The notes under the pieces are model-generated. The model ran no database searches. It was not told the origin of the DNA and was given only the letters and a program-made list of their open reading frames with translations. Positions 26,332 to 33,784 of a DNA stretch of 64,000 bases are shown here, piece after piece. The DNA is from Gammaproteobacteria bacterium (GTDB lineage Bacteria; Pseudomonadota; Gammaproteobacteria; HTCC5015), in the NCBI GenBank assembly GCA_028284675.1, contig JANQRI010000008.1:1-64000 (forward strand), given 5' to 3'. Every line of letters starts with the position of its first letter. Within the stretch, counting starts at the first letter, position 1. The translations under genes were made by a program, and so were the position numbers.

Positions 26332-26338
26332 CTCTAAC
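26332..26338 (-). other. array-start core GTTAGAG
   Basis: A GTTAGAG core on the minus strand sits 9-15 bases upstream of the first cassette gene. No pairing arm is visible in the ~100 bases further upstream, so this is not a complete attC. It may be a degraded attI, half of a lost attC, or a secondary insertion target. Confidence 0.45.
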
Positions 26339-26387
26339 AGCAGGATATGGACACATTTATCCCATAATACATTATAGGGAGTGACAG

Positions 26388-26405
26388 AACCCCAGTGGGT
26401 TTTTC
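26388..26405 (+). terminator. terminator-like hairpin
   Basis: AACCC, loop CAGT, GGGTT followed by TTTTC on the plus strand. It is short, and no plus-strand gene precedes it. It may be a relic. Confidence 0.3.
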
Positions 26406-26580
26406 GTTACTTTTCATATCTTTATACGATTAGCCCGTTTATTTTTCAATATCCTAATCACCCACTTTGATGAATTCAATCAGCATTTTGGACTAGTTTT
26501 ACTATTCTCACTTTGCATTTCAAGCACCTGCTCAAGAGATTACAAGGGTGTTATTGAGATCAAACACCAAACCATATAGG

Positions 26581-27000
26581 AGTGCTTGCGCACTTCGTTT
26601 TGTGGTTTATTGGAATTTTGATAACTTTAGGCTCACGGGTTCCGACGCACAGGGTTCTTATTTGCTCCTGCAATAAAGACATTTCCGCCATCTGACCTCC
26701 ATGGATGGAGGAAATGCAATAGGATTGTAGGAACAATCCTTGCCTTGGCGGTCAGATGTGCGGAGTGCAGGCAATGCAGGAGCATTTGCCTGCCCGTACC
26801 CGTGATACAGAAGTGCTTCTATAACTTCGTTTAAGCTAAGAGGGAGGCTGATAATCTTGGGTTCACGGGTTCCGACGCACAGGGATGTGCGGAGTGCAGG
26901 CAATGCAGGAGCATTTTTGCCTGCCTGTACCCGTGTTACGGGAGTGCTTCTGTCACTTTGCTTCAACTAAGGGGAAGGCTGAAAACTTTGGCTTTCGTGC
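26581..27000. repeat. degenerate ~129-bp tandem repeats
   Basis: Two adjacent copies (26756-26884 and from 26885) begin ATGTGCGGAGTGCAGGCAAT and run through GGAGCATTT..GCCTGCC.GTACCCGTG..AC..., AGTGCTTCT, a C/T-rich middle and AGGCTGA.AA.CTT. The first ends CACGGGTTCCGACGCACAGGG. A half copy (26581-26655) matches the second part only. Between the half copy and the full copies, CCGCCATCTGACC (26686-26698) is the imperfect inverse of GGTCAGATGTGCGG, and AGGATTGTAGGAACAATCCT forms a perfect stem. The period and outward decay fit an old repeat array, not coding sequence. Confidence 0.75.
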
Positions 27001-27050
27001 TTCCTGTACCGCTGTAAGATCTGTACTAGTAGCTACTACTATGGAGCTTT

Positions 27051-27135
27051 TGGTGCCGATGGCCGGACTCGAACCGGCACGGCTCGCGCCACTGCCCCCT
27101 CAAGACAGCGTGTCTACCAATTCCACCACATCGGC
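27051..27135 (-). tRNA. tRNA-Leu (anticodon GAG)
   Basis: An 85-nt type II tRNA with a genomically encoded CCA. The acceptor stem GCCGATG pairs with CATCGGC, the D-arm has TGGTAGACAC, the anticodon loop TTGAGGG gives GAG, the variable arm is long (GGCGCGAGCCG), and the T-arm is GCCGGTTCGAGTCCGGC. It reads CUC/CUU Leu codons. In many gammaproteobacteria this tRNA lies directly between secG and nuoA; here 9.4 kb of accessory DNA separates it from nuoA. Confidence 0.97.
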
Positions 27136-27247
27136 ATTCAACAGCTTCGAACTCTTTATGCGTTGTAAAGACAGGATTTTTACAAGCCCGACTGCGTACT
27201 GATAAATCTAATGAAACTTAGTATAAAAAATAAAACCGCTTTACCAA

Positions 27248-27649
27248 TCACTCAGCAAGATCAGGCACATCAGCGGGCTGCTGCGACTCAGAAGCACCGG
27301 CCTCAGACGGAATATCCGCTGGTGGTGCAGCTCCCTCGTTTTCAATAGCCGCGGGAGGCACATCATTATTCAATGGAGCCTGCTGCTGAATCTGGTCGAT
27401 CAAACTTTGCTCTTGCGGCTGTTTCGCAGACAAATATGCCAACGCCAGACTATTAGCAAAAAAACCGATAGCCAAGAAGGTTGTCAGTTTTGTTAAAAAA
27501 GAAGTCGAGCCGCGCGCACCAAATACGGTTCCCGATGCACCACTCCCAAATGCAGCCCCAGCATCCGCACCCCGGCCATGTTGAATCAAGATCAAGCCAA
27601 TCAGTGCCAGAGCCAACAGTACATGCACAACTAGAAAAAACTCCTGCAT
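27248..27649 (-). CDS. secG: preprotein translocase subunit SecG
   Basis: Small SecYEG translocon subunit. The start is the ATG at 27649 with GAGG five bases before it (protein MQEFFLVVHV), giving 133 residues. Two membrane helices (about 3-22 and 55-75) flank the conserved loop LIQHGRGADAGAAFGSGASGT. The long C-terminal tail is acidic, Pro/Ala/Gln-rich and probably disordered, common in this group. It starts 7 bp after tpiA, and tRNA-Leu follows. Confidence 0.96.
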   Translation of the reverse strand: MQEFFLVVHVLLALALIGLILIQHGRGADAGAAFGSGASGTVFGARGSTSFLTKLTTFLAIGFFANSLALAYLSAKQPQEQSLIDQIQQQAPLNNDVPPAAIENEGAAPPADIPSEAGASESQQPADVPDLAE

Positions 27650-27656
27650 AACAACC

Positions 27657-28406
27657 TCAGCCAGCCGCCCGGCAAATAGCAAGAAACTCTTCAGCCTTTA
27701 ATGAGGCTCCGCCCACCAGACCACCATCAATATCTTTTTGCCCAAATAAATCGCCGGCATTGGCGGCTTTCACACTACCGCCATACAAAATTTGTGTATT
27801 TTCCGCGACCTCTCCATTATGCGATGTCAGTAACTCACGGATAAACGCGTGCACTTCCTGGGCTTGCTCTGGAGATGCTGTTTTGCCGGTACCGATAGCC
27901 CACACTGGCTCATATGCAATAACTGCATTTTTCAGGCCCTCAATACCCTCCTGATCCAATACCGCATTGATTTGAGCTCCAACCACATTCTGTGTAATGC
28001 CCTGCTCTCGCTCTTCTAGAGTTTCACCCACACACAGCACAGGTATAAGCTTGGAACGCTTGGCTGCAGCAAATTTTCTGGCGATAAGGGCATCGGACTC
28101 AACGTAAACCTGCCGCCGCTCTGAATGGCCGACCAACACATACTGGCACCCCAGCTCACTCAGCATATCCCCCGAAATCTCACCGGTAAACGCACCTTTT
28201 TCCTGGTCGCAAAGATTCTGGGCTCCCAACTTTATATTGGCACTTTCCAACAACTTCGCAACCTGCGGCAAATGCACAAAAGTCGGGCATACTGCTATTT
28301 CGGCGTTGATATCAGCCGCCGCTGTAATCAATCCGTCCATCAATTCGTTCACACTGGCGATGGAACCATTCATTTTCCAATTACCTGCAACCAGAGACCG
28401 GCGCAT
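27657..28406 (-). CDS. tpiA: triose-phosphate isomerase
   Basis: Interconverts glyceraldehyde-3-phosphate and dihydroxyacetone phosphate in glycolysis. 249 residues. N-terminal GNWKMNGS with the catalytic Lys (about residue 11), the catalytic His in VLVGHSERR, the catalytic Glu in AYEPVWAIGTGKTA and the phosphate loop LYGGSVKAANA are all intact. It is in the conserved glmM-tpiA-secG order. Confidence 0.98.
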   Translation of the reverse strand: MRRSLVAGNWKMNGSIASVNELMDGLITAAADINAEIAVCPTFVHLPQVAKLLESANIKLGAQNLCDQEKGAFTGEISGDMLSELGCQYVLVGHSERRQVYVESDALIARKFAAAKRSKLIPVLCVGETLEEREQGITQNVVGAQINAVLDQEGIEGLKNAVIAYEPVWAIGTGKTASPEQAQEVHAFIRELLTSHNGEVAENTQILYGGSVKAANAGDLFGQKDIDGGLVGGASLKAEEFLAICRAAG

Positions 28407-28451
28407 ATTTCACTCCCACTTCGTTATATAAAGACTCGTCAAAAAAGGCCC

Positions 28452-28520
28452 AGCATGGTACTTGGCGACGGCTGATAAATCAATGCGGATTGATATTTTT
28501 AGCCGCCTCCACACCATGCT
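28452..28520. repeat. long imperfect palindrome between ydaS-like gene and tpiA
   Basis: AGCATGGT at the left end pairs with ACCATGCT at the right. Inside, CGGCTGATAAATCAAT pairs with ATTGATATTTTTAGCCG around a GCGG loop. The whole forms a ~69-nt hairpin with two internal loops. It has no terminal T-run. It could be a processing or transcription-stop element after the Cro-like gene, or a repeated extragenic element. Confidence 0.6.
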
Positions 28521-28525
28521 CACAA

Positions 28526-28786
28526 CTAGTCATCAATCACTGTTTTTGGGTCATTTTCCAACTCCTCCTGCGCTGTTGCCGGGTAAATATCCGGCCGTAA
28601 CTGAAAACGGGTCACCTGGCCTTCTGTGGCCAGCTCTATCGTAAGCACATGTTCGGCCGGGACTTTTTTATCCCGGTTTAACCAATTCCAGACATGTTGC
28701 TGCCTGACACGGCCACCACAGGCACGCGCAAGCGCCGACTGCCCACCCAAGATAGAAATAGCTCTTTGCAGATATTCTTTACACAT
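28526..28786 (-). CDS. YdaS/Cro-like helix-turn-helix protein
   Basis: 86 residues starting MCKEYLQRAISILGGQSALA; a short HTH (SALARACGGRVRQQHVWNWL) is followed by KKVPAEHVLTIELATEGQVTR and LRPDIYP, the typical ending of YdaS/Cro-like phage regulators. The start I use is the ATG at 28786, because upstream codons would run through the control region and into the divergent gene. It is transcribed divergently from a CI-like repressor across an 85-bp operator region. No phage structural or integrase genes are nearby. Confidence 0.85.
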   Translation of the reverse strand: MCKEYLQRAISILGGQSALARACGGRVRQQHVWNWLNRDKKVPAEHVLTIELATEGQVTRFQLRPDIYPATAQEELENDPKTVIDD

Positions 28787-28792
28787 TCGCAA

Positions 28793-28821
28793 ATAATACA
28801 ATATATTCTTATATGTGTAAA
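28793..28821 (-). promoter_or_regulatory. leftward promoter of the Cro-like gene
   Basis: Minus strand: -35 TTTACA (28816-28821), 17-base spacer, -10 TATTAT (28793-28798). The -10 ends six bases before the ATG and there is no ribosome-binding site, so the transcript would be leaderless. The -35 shares one base with operator 1. Confidence 0.6.
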
Positions 28822-28834
28822 CAACCGCTGTTGT
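28821..28834. promoter_or_regulatory. operator 1 (ACAAC-N4-GTTGT)
   Basis: A perfect 5+5 dyad ACAACCGCTGTTGT (extends to AAACAAC/GTTGTTT), between the two promoters. It touches the -35 of the leftward promoter and lies just upstream of the -35 of the rightward one. Confidence 0.7.
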
Positions 28835-28863
28835 TTGACAAGGCACAACATAGGTTGTAACTT
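28835..28863 (+). promoter_or_regulatory. rightward promoter of the CI-like gene
   Basis: Consensus -35 TTGACA (28835-28840), 17-base spacer, -10 TAACTT (28858-28863). The expected start of transcription coincides with the ATGATG start of the repressor gene, so a leaderless mRNA is predicted, as for lambda cI from PRM. Confidence 0.65.
28845..28858. promoter_or_regulatory. operator 2 (ACAAC-N4-GTTGT)
   Basis: ACAACATAGGTTGT, with the same half-sites and spacing as operator 1, centred 24 bp away from it. It occupies the spacer of the rightward promoter, so binding should block that promoter directly. Confidence 0.7.
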
Positions 28864-28871
28864 GCCGCGCC

Positions 28872-29336
28872 ATGATGACACTAGGAACACTCGGAAAAAG
28901 AATAAAGCTAATCCGCGAAGAGAAAGGTTGGACCCAGCAGGATCTGGCCGAAGCCAGCGGTGTTTGCCAACAGATGATCTCCAAACTGGAGACCGGAAAA
29001 GCGCATGCAACCTCGGATATTGTAAAACTTGCTTATGCATTGCGTGTTTCCCCGGCATGGCTCGAGGGCATCAGTAAAGACCGAAGTCTTGACACCAAAC
29101 CCAGTGCCAAAAAAGCCAAGCCCACTGCACAAGGTGAAAACCTTAACCACAAAGCTTTGCAGGTGTGCATCGAATACCTGACCAAGGATCCGCCAAAGCT
29201 GTTTGACCGTAGCGGATTTCGTAGACAGGCTGAGACTTTTGCGAAGTGCTACGAGCTGTGCACTCAGGCAAAAAACAAGTCACTCAGCAAAGAGAAAATG
29301 ATGTCTCTGCTGAAACGGCGTGCACGTAATTTCTGA
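28872..29336 (+). CDS. XRE-family CI-like repressor
   Basis: 154 residues. An N-terminal HTH of the Cro/CI type (residues about 5-60: LGKRIKLIREEKGWTQQDLAEASGV then QQMISKLETGKAHATSDI) is followed by a Lys/Pro-rich linker and a short helical C-terminal domain with LTKDPPKLFDRSGFRRQ. There is no LexA/CI-type peptidase domain, so induction by self-cleavage is not expected. It is divergent from the Cro-like gene and likely autoregulated through the two ACAAC-N4-GTTGT sites. ATG codons at 28872 and 28875 are both possible. Confidence 0.88.
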   Translation: MMTLGTLGKRIKLIREEKGWTQQDLAEASGVCQQMISKLETGKAHATSDIVKLAYALRVSPAWLEGISKDRSLDTKPSAKKAKPTAQGENLNHKALQVCIEYLTKDPPKLFDRSGFRRQAETFAKCYELCTQAKNKSLSKEKMMSLLKRRARNF

Positions 29337-29422
29337 CCGACTGTTAACGCCTGAATATCTGAGTATCCCACCCCATACATTCGTCCCATTAGGCGGGAAG
29401 GAATTATTTGCTGTGCGTTACG

Positions 29423-30760
29423 TCACTTAAGCTGACTTGCAACATCCGCAATCGACTCAGCAAGCTGCCTGACCTGGCCAGGGTCACGGCCTTCAACCAT
29501 CACCCGTAATAATGGCTCCGTCCCGGAGGGTCGCAGCAAAATCCGTCCCTGACCATTAAGCACTTGTTCAGCCTCAGTAACCGCCTGCTTAACCTTGGGA
29601 TGCTCGCAAAGATTTAAGGCTTTGTTTTTCAGTGGAATATTGATCATCGACTGAGGATATTTGAGCATTCCTTTTTTCAACTCATTTAAACTGCGCCCGC
29701 TGCTCACAACCGCGGTTAACACCTGCAACGCAGACACAATACCATCACCGGAACCGGCTTTATCCAAACAAATAATGTGCCCTGAGGTCTCGCCACCCAG
29801 AGTCCAGCCTTCCTGTTCCAACATGCGCATCACATAACGATCACCCACTTTTGCGCGCTTAAACGCGATACCCTGATCCCGCAATGCCAGCTCAAGACCG
29901 ATATTACTCATTAAAGTGCCCACTACACCGGTGCTCAGTGTCCCACGGGCAAGCATGTAATTGGCCAAAATAAATAATATCTCATCACCATCAACAACTT
30001 CGCCGGTATGATCTACCATGATCACGCGGTCACCATCACCATCCAGTGCAATTCCAAGATCTGCCTGGTGCTCAACCACCTTTTCAGTCAAAAGGCGCGG
30101 CTTCGTCGCACCACAGTCCAGATTTATATTTACTCCATCAGGGTCAACCCCTATAGCGATTACTTGCGCACCGAGCTCAGCTAACACCGCCGGCGCGATT
30201 TGATAAGTCGCGCCATTCGCGCAATCCACCACTATCTTTAAGGTTCCGAGGTTTTTATTAGAGGGGAATTTACTTTTGCAAAATTCGATATAACGGCCAC
30301 GCGCATCAGACAGGCGCGAAGCCTTGCCCAGTTTGGCTGATTCCATGCAATCCATTGAACCCGCCAACAATTGCTCTATCGCCTCCTCAGACTCATCAGG
30401 CAATTTAGCACCACGGGCTGATAAAAATTTAATCCCATTATCGTAGTATGGATTGTGCGAGGCACTGATCACAATCCCACCGGAGGCACGCAAAGTCTGA
30501 GTGAGATAAGCAATAGCCGGTGTCGGCATGGGGCCCAGTAACGCTATATCCACACCCGCAGCCGCAAGCCCGGCTTCCAGTGCCGACTCAAACATATAGC
30601 CGGAAATACGTGTATCCTTTCCGATCAAAATACGCCGGTCACCTTCACCCCCGAGCACTTTGCCGGCAGCCCAGCCAAGTTTCATTACAAAATCCGGGTT
30701 TAATAGTGACTCACCGACCTTGCCTCGAATGCCGTCGGTGCCAAAATATTTTCTACTCAT
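29423..30760 (-). CDS. glmM: phosphoglucosamine mutase
   Basis: Converts glucosamine-6-phosphate to glucosamine-1-phosphate for peptidoglycan and LPS. 445 residues. N-terminus RKYFGTDGIRG; the phosphoserine loop GIVISASHNPYYDNGIKF (active Ser about residue 102), metal loop DGDGDR, sugar loop GGETSGH and phosphate loop RPSGTEPLLRVM are complete. It follows folP after 47 bp in the usual order. Confidence 0.98.
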   Translation of the reverse strand: MSRKYFGTDGIRGKVGESLLNPDFVMKLGWAAGKVLGGEGDRRILIGKDTRISGYMFESALEAGLAAAGVDIALLGPMPTPAIAYLTQTLRASGGIVISASHNPYYDNGIKFLSARGAKLPDESEEAIEQLLAGSMDCMESAKLGKASRLSDARGRYIEFCKSKFPSNKNLGTLKIVVDCANGATYQIAPAVLAELGAQVIAIGVDPDGVNINLDCGATKPRLLTEKVVEHQADLGIALDGDGDRVIMVDHTGEVVDGDEILFILANYMLARGTLSTGVVGTLMSNIGLELALRDQGIAFKRAKVGDRYVMRMLEQEGWTLGGETSGHIICLDKAGSGDGIVSALQVLTAVVSSGRSLNELKKGMLKYPQSMINIPLKNKALNLCEHPKVKQAVTEAEQVLNGQGRILLRPSGTEPLLRVMVEGRDPGQVRQLAESIADVASQLK

Positions 30761-30807
30761 TGGTATTTGCTTTCCCCTGGTATAACACTATACGCTGGCC
30801 TATTCTA

Positions 30808-31650
30808 TCAAGCTGTCGCCTGTATTCCCGCAACTATTTTCAATGCATCCACAGTGGCCTCAACATCGTGTGTTCGAATTATTCTCGCTCCTCGCATTGC
30901 CGCGATCACCGCTCCGGCCAAACCGGCGTACAATCGTTTCTCAGGCGGTGGAGGGCAATCCGGCGCAAGTAATGCCCCAAGCATGCTTTTACGCGATAAA
31001 CCAACCAACACCGGTAAGCCCTGAACACTCAATTTATTCAGATTTTGCAGTAATTGCATATTATGCCCCAGGGTTTTTCCGAACCCGAAGCCGGGATCCA
31101 ATATGATTTGATCGCGGGAAATACCCGCATTCTCACAGGCACTGATCCGCTGACGCAAGAACTGATCAACTTCAGTCATTACATCGGCATATTCGGGGTT
31201 ATTCTGCATCGTCTGCGGCTGCCCCTGCATATGCATCAAACAAACCGGCACACCTGAATTTGCTGCAACCTGAAGCGCTCCTTCTCCACGAAGAGCACTC
31301 ACGTCATTAATCAAGCCGGCGCCCGCAATGACCGCTTGCTGCATCACTTCGGCCTTACTGGTATCAATAGATACAATAACATCCAGCTTCTTGGTCAAAC
31401 ACTCAACCACCGGAATAACGCGATCCAACTCCTGACCTATGGAAATATTTTCCGCGCCGGGACGCGTCGATTCACCGCCCACATCGATAATGGCCGCGCC
31501 TTCGGAGAGCATTCTTTCCGCATGCTGCAACGCCAGATCCAGCCGGTTATGCCGCCCACCATCGTAAAACGAGTCCGGCGTGACATTCAAAACCCCCATT
31601 ACACGCGGCCATGAAAGGTCCAAAAACTTACCGTTGCAATTAAGCTGCAT
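30808..31650 (-). CDS. folP: dihydropteroate synthase
   Basis: Joins p-aminobenzoate to dihydropterin pyrophosphate in folate synthesis; the sulfonamide target. 280 residues from the Met at 31650 (MQLNCNGKFLDLS), which aligns with the usual N-terminus. Upstream Met codons would start inside the hairpin after ftsH. Signature motifs MGVLNVTPDSFYDGG, DVGGESTRPGA, LDPGFGFGKT and GLSRKSM are present. Confidence 0.96.
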   Translation of the reverse strand: MQLNCNGKFLDLSWPRVMGVLNVTPDSFYDGGRHNRLDLALQHAERMLSEGAAIIDVGGESTRPGAENISIGQELDRVIPVVECLTKKLDVIVSIDTSKAEVMQQAVIAGAGLINDVSALRGEGALQVAANSGVPVCLMHMQGQPQTMQNNPEYADVMTEVDQFLRQRISACENAGISRDQIILDPGFGFGKTLGHNMQLLQNLNKLSVQGLPVLVGLSRKSMLGALLAPDCPPPPEKRLYAGLAGAVIAAMRGARIIRTHDVEATVDALKIVAGIQATA

Positions 31651-31679
31651 AACCATATGTTTTATGTGGCAGAACAGAT

Positions 31680-31709
31680 AAAAAAGCCGCATGCGGAACA
31701 TGCGGCTTT
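31680..31709 (-). terminator. rho-independent terminator after ftsH
   Basis: On the minus strand AGCCGCATG, loop TTCCG, CATGCGGCT followed by TTTTT. A perfect 9-bp stem with T-run, 43 bp past the ftsH stop and 30 bp before the folP start. It would reduce read-through from ftsH into folP-glmM, or act as an attenuator. Confidence 0.8.
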
Positions 31710-31751
31710 GCAGTAGAGGCTATAAAACTCTTGAATAGTAACGGTCTCGAC

Positions 31752-33680
31752 TTAGTGCAAACTGGCCGGTCCACCGATCGACCCTTCTCCCTCAGGATCT
31801 TTTTTGGTTGATTTTCTGCGGTCACCACTGGCCGGTGGCTCGTCGTTATTGTTCCAGTCAGCCGGCGGCCCGGGCTCACGACCTTCCATAACCGCATCTA
31901 TTTGTCCGGCATCAATCGTCTCATATTTCATCAATGTATCAGCCATAACATGCAGTTTTTCGATATTCTCAGCTAACAATGCTTCTGCACGCACATAATT
32001 ACGATCGACAATCTGGCGAATTTCATCATCGATATTATGCGCGGTCTCATCGGACATGTTTTTATGCTGGGTAACACTGCGGCCTAAAAACACCTCACCG
32101 TCATCCTCGGTATATGCAAGCGGCCCCATTTTTTCAGACAAGCCCCACTTGGTCACCATACTTCGGGCAATATCAGTCGCCCGCTCAATATCATTGGAAG
32201 CTCCGGTGGTCACCTGATCATCACCAAAAATCAGCTTTTCGGCAATCCGCCCGCCAAACAAGCTGGATATCTGGCTTTCGAGCTTTTGCTTACTGTAGCT
32301 GTACTCGTCTTCTTCCGGCAAAAACATCGTGACCCCCAAAGCCCGGCCACGGGGAATAATGCTGACTTTGTACACGGGATCGTGCTCCGGAACCAACCGC
32401 CCTACAATCGCATGACCCGCCTCATGATAGGCTGTCAAACGCTTATCTTCTTCGCTCATCACCATGGAGCGACGTTCGGACCCCATCATAATCTTGTCTT
32501 TAGCCCGCTCGAAATCTTCCATATCAACCAGGCGTTTGTTTGCGCGAGCGGCAAACAGTGCCGCCTCATTAACCAAATTGGCCAAATCAGCCCCGGAAAA
32601 ACCGGGAGTACCTCTGGCAATCACATCCGGTTTAACGTTATCGGCCAGGGGGACTTTGCGCATATGCACTTTCAAAATATGCTCACGGCCACGAATATCC
32701 GGCAACGGTACAACCACCTGACGATCAAAACGCCCCGGTCTTAATAATGCGGGATCCAGCACATCAGGCCGGTTTGTAGCAGCAATAACGATAATACCCT
32801 CATTACCTTCAAAACCGTCCATTTCCACCAAAAGCTGATTGAGCGTCTGTTCACGTTCATCATGGCCACCACCAAGCCCGGCGCCACGATGCCGCCCAAC
32901 CGCATCAATCTCATCGATAAAGATAATGCAGGGTGCATGCTTTTTAGCCTGGTCAAACATATCCCGAACACGGGATGCACCGACACCGACAAACATTTCA
33001 ACAAAATCAGAGCCGGAAATCGTGAAAAAAGGGACTTTCGCCTCACCTGCAATGGCCTTCGCGAGCAGGGTTTTACCGGTTCCGGGCGTACCGACCATCA
33101 ATACACCGCGTGGAATCGTTCCACCCAGGCGCTGGAACTTGCCCGGGTCCCGCAAAAAATCCACCAGCTCACGCACTTCCTCTTTTGCCTCATCAACCCC
33201 GGCAACATCGGCAAATGTGACGTTTACCTGGTCCTCTCCCATCAACTTGGCTTTGCTTTTGCCGAAAGACATCGCCCCGCGGCCACCACCGCCCTGCATC
33301 TGGCGCATAAAATAAATCCATACACCGATCAGCAATAAAAATGGGAACCAGCTGATAAAAATCTGACCCAGAAAGTTCTGTTTATCCGGCTCTTTACCGA
33401 CAATCCTAACGTTATGCTTACGTAAATCACCGATTAACGCCTGATTATCCGTCTCAGGGCTATATGTGATAAATGACTCTCCGGAACGTAACTGACCAAC
33501 AATCTCCCGGCTGAGAACATCGATCATTACACTCTCAACCTGGCTGGATTCGACTTTATCCAGAAAATCGGAATAATTCAGGGGCGGATTGGCAGTCTGC
33601 TTGCCTATATTATGGAATACCGACATCAGCACTACTGCGATGACTACCCACAGTAAGATATTCTTCACTAAATCACTCAA
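31752..33680 (-). CDS. ftsH: ATP-dependent zinc metalloprotease FtsH
   Basis: Membrane-anchored AAA+ protease for quality control and turnover of membrane and regulatory proteins. 642 residues. Two N-terminal membrane helices (about 5-22 and 100-120) flank a periplasmic domain. Walker A GTPGTGKT (about 195), Walker B IIFIDEID, the SRH region (ATNRPDVLDPALLRPGRFDRQ) and the zinc site HEAGH are intact. It carries a polar C-terminal tail. Confidence 0.98.
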   Translation of the reverse strand: MSDLVKNILLWVVIAVVLMSVFHNIGKQTANPPLNYSDFLDKVESSQVESVMIDVLSREIVGQLRSGESFITYSPETDNQALIGDLRKHNVRIVGKEPDKQNFLGQIFISWFPFLLLIGVWIYFMRQMQGGGGRGAMSFGKSKAKLMGEDQVNVTFADVAGVDEAKEEVRELVDFLRDPGKFQRLGGTIPRGVLMVGTPGTGKTLLAKAIAGEAKVPFFTISGSDFVEMFVGVGASRVRDMFDQAKKHAPCIIFIDEIDAVGRHRGAGLGGGHDEREQTLNQLLVEMDGFEGNEGIIVIAATNRPDVLDPALLRPGRFDRQVVVPLPDIRGREHILKVHMRKVPLADNVKPDVIARGTPGFSGADLANLVNEAALFAARANKRLVDMEDFERAKDKIMMGSERRSMVMSEEDKRLTAYHEAGHAIVGRLVPEHDPVYKVSIIPRGRALGVTMFLPEEDEYSYSKQKLESQISSLFGGRIAEKLIFGDDQVTTGASNDIERATDIARSMVTKWGLSEKMGPLAYTEDDGEVFLGRSVTQHKNMSDETAHNIDDEIRQIVDRNYVRAEALLAENIEKLHVMADTLMKYETIDAGQIDAVMEGREPGPPADWNNNDEPPASGDRRKSTKKDPEGEGSIGGPASLH

Positions 33681-33784
33681 AACTCTGCCCTCAAATTACA
33701 CAAGCATGGCTTGCAATAAATGATTGGACCACTCTACCACATTCAGTTCCCGTGGGTATAGCGCCCGCTTGTCAACCCTTAAAT

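Larger units (their letters stand above)
21487..26338 (-). mobile_element. integrase-less integron cassette array (CALIN-like)
   Basis: Seven genes in one orientation are each followed by a 57-114 bp imperfect palindrome bounded by a GTTRRRY-like core at one end and an RYYYAAC-like core at the other, the structure of attC recombination sites. In cassette order (right to left) the genes are a metallopeptidase, a DUF4019-like exported protein, a 276-residue unknown, two small exported proteins, and two small membrane proteins. The array starts at a GTTAGAG core near 26332-26338 and ends against the higB remnant. No integron integrase gene is visible anywhere in the window; on the expected upstream side lie only repeats and tRNA-Leu/secG. 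Base composition is more AT-rich than in nuo. Confidence 0.85.
26357..27050. other. non-coding flank between array and tRNA-Leu
   Basis: About 700 bases with no credible gene. The right part is filled by degenerate tandem repeats (listed separately). The frame on the minus strand at 26658-26966 is an artefact: it translates the repeat, giving the same NAPALPALRTS twice. No remnant of an integron integrase was recognised in either strand. Confidence 0.6.

Noticed and set aside
26658..26966. Minus-strand 102-codon frame
   Set aside because: It is a translation of the tandem repeats; the same peptide occurs twice and no ribosome-binding site or family exists.
27020..27045. Palindrome TAGTAGCTACTA next to tRNA-Leu as an attachment site
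   Set aside because: No second copy was found at the other end of the accessory block, so no support for att function.
26339..27050. Integron integrase gene or remnant
   Set aside because: Expected divergent from the first cassette, but no tyrosine-recombinase motif (R..HxxR..Y) is readable in any frame.
28526..28984. Longer version of the Cro-like protein
   Set aside because: The N-terminal 66 codons run through the operators and the divergent repressor gene; the family starts at MCKEYL.
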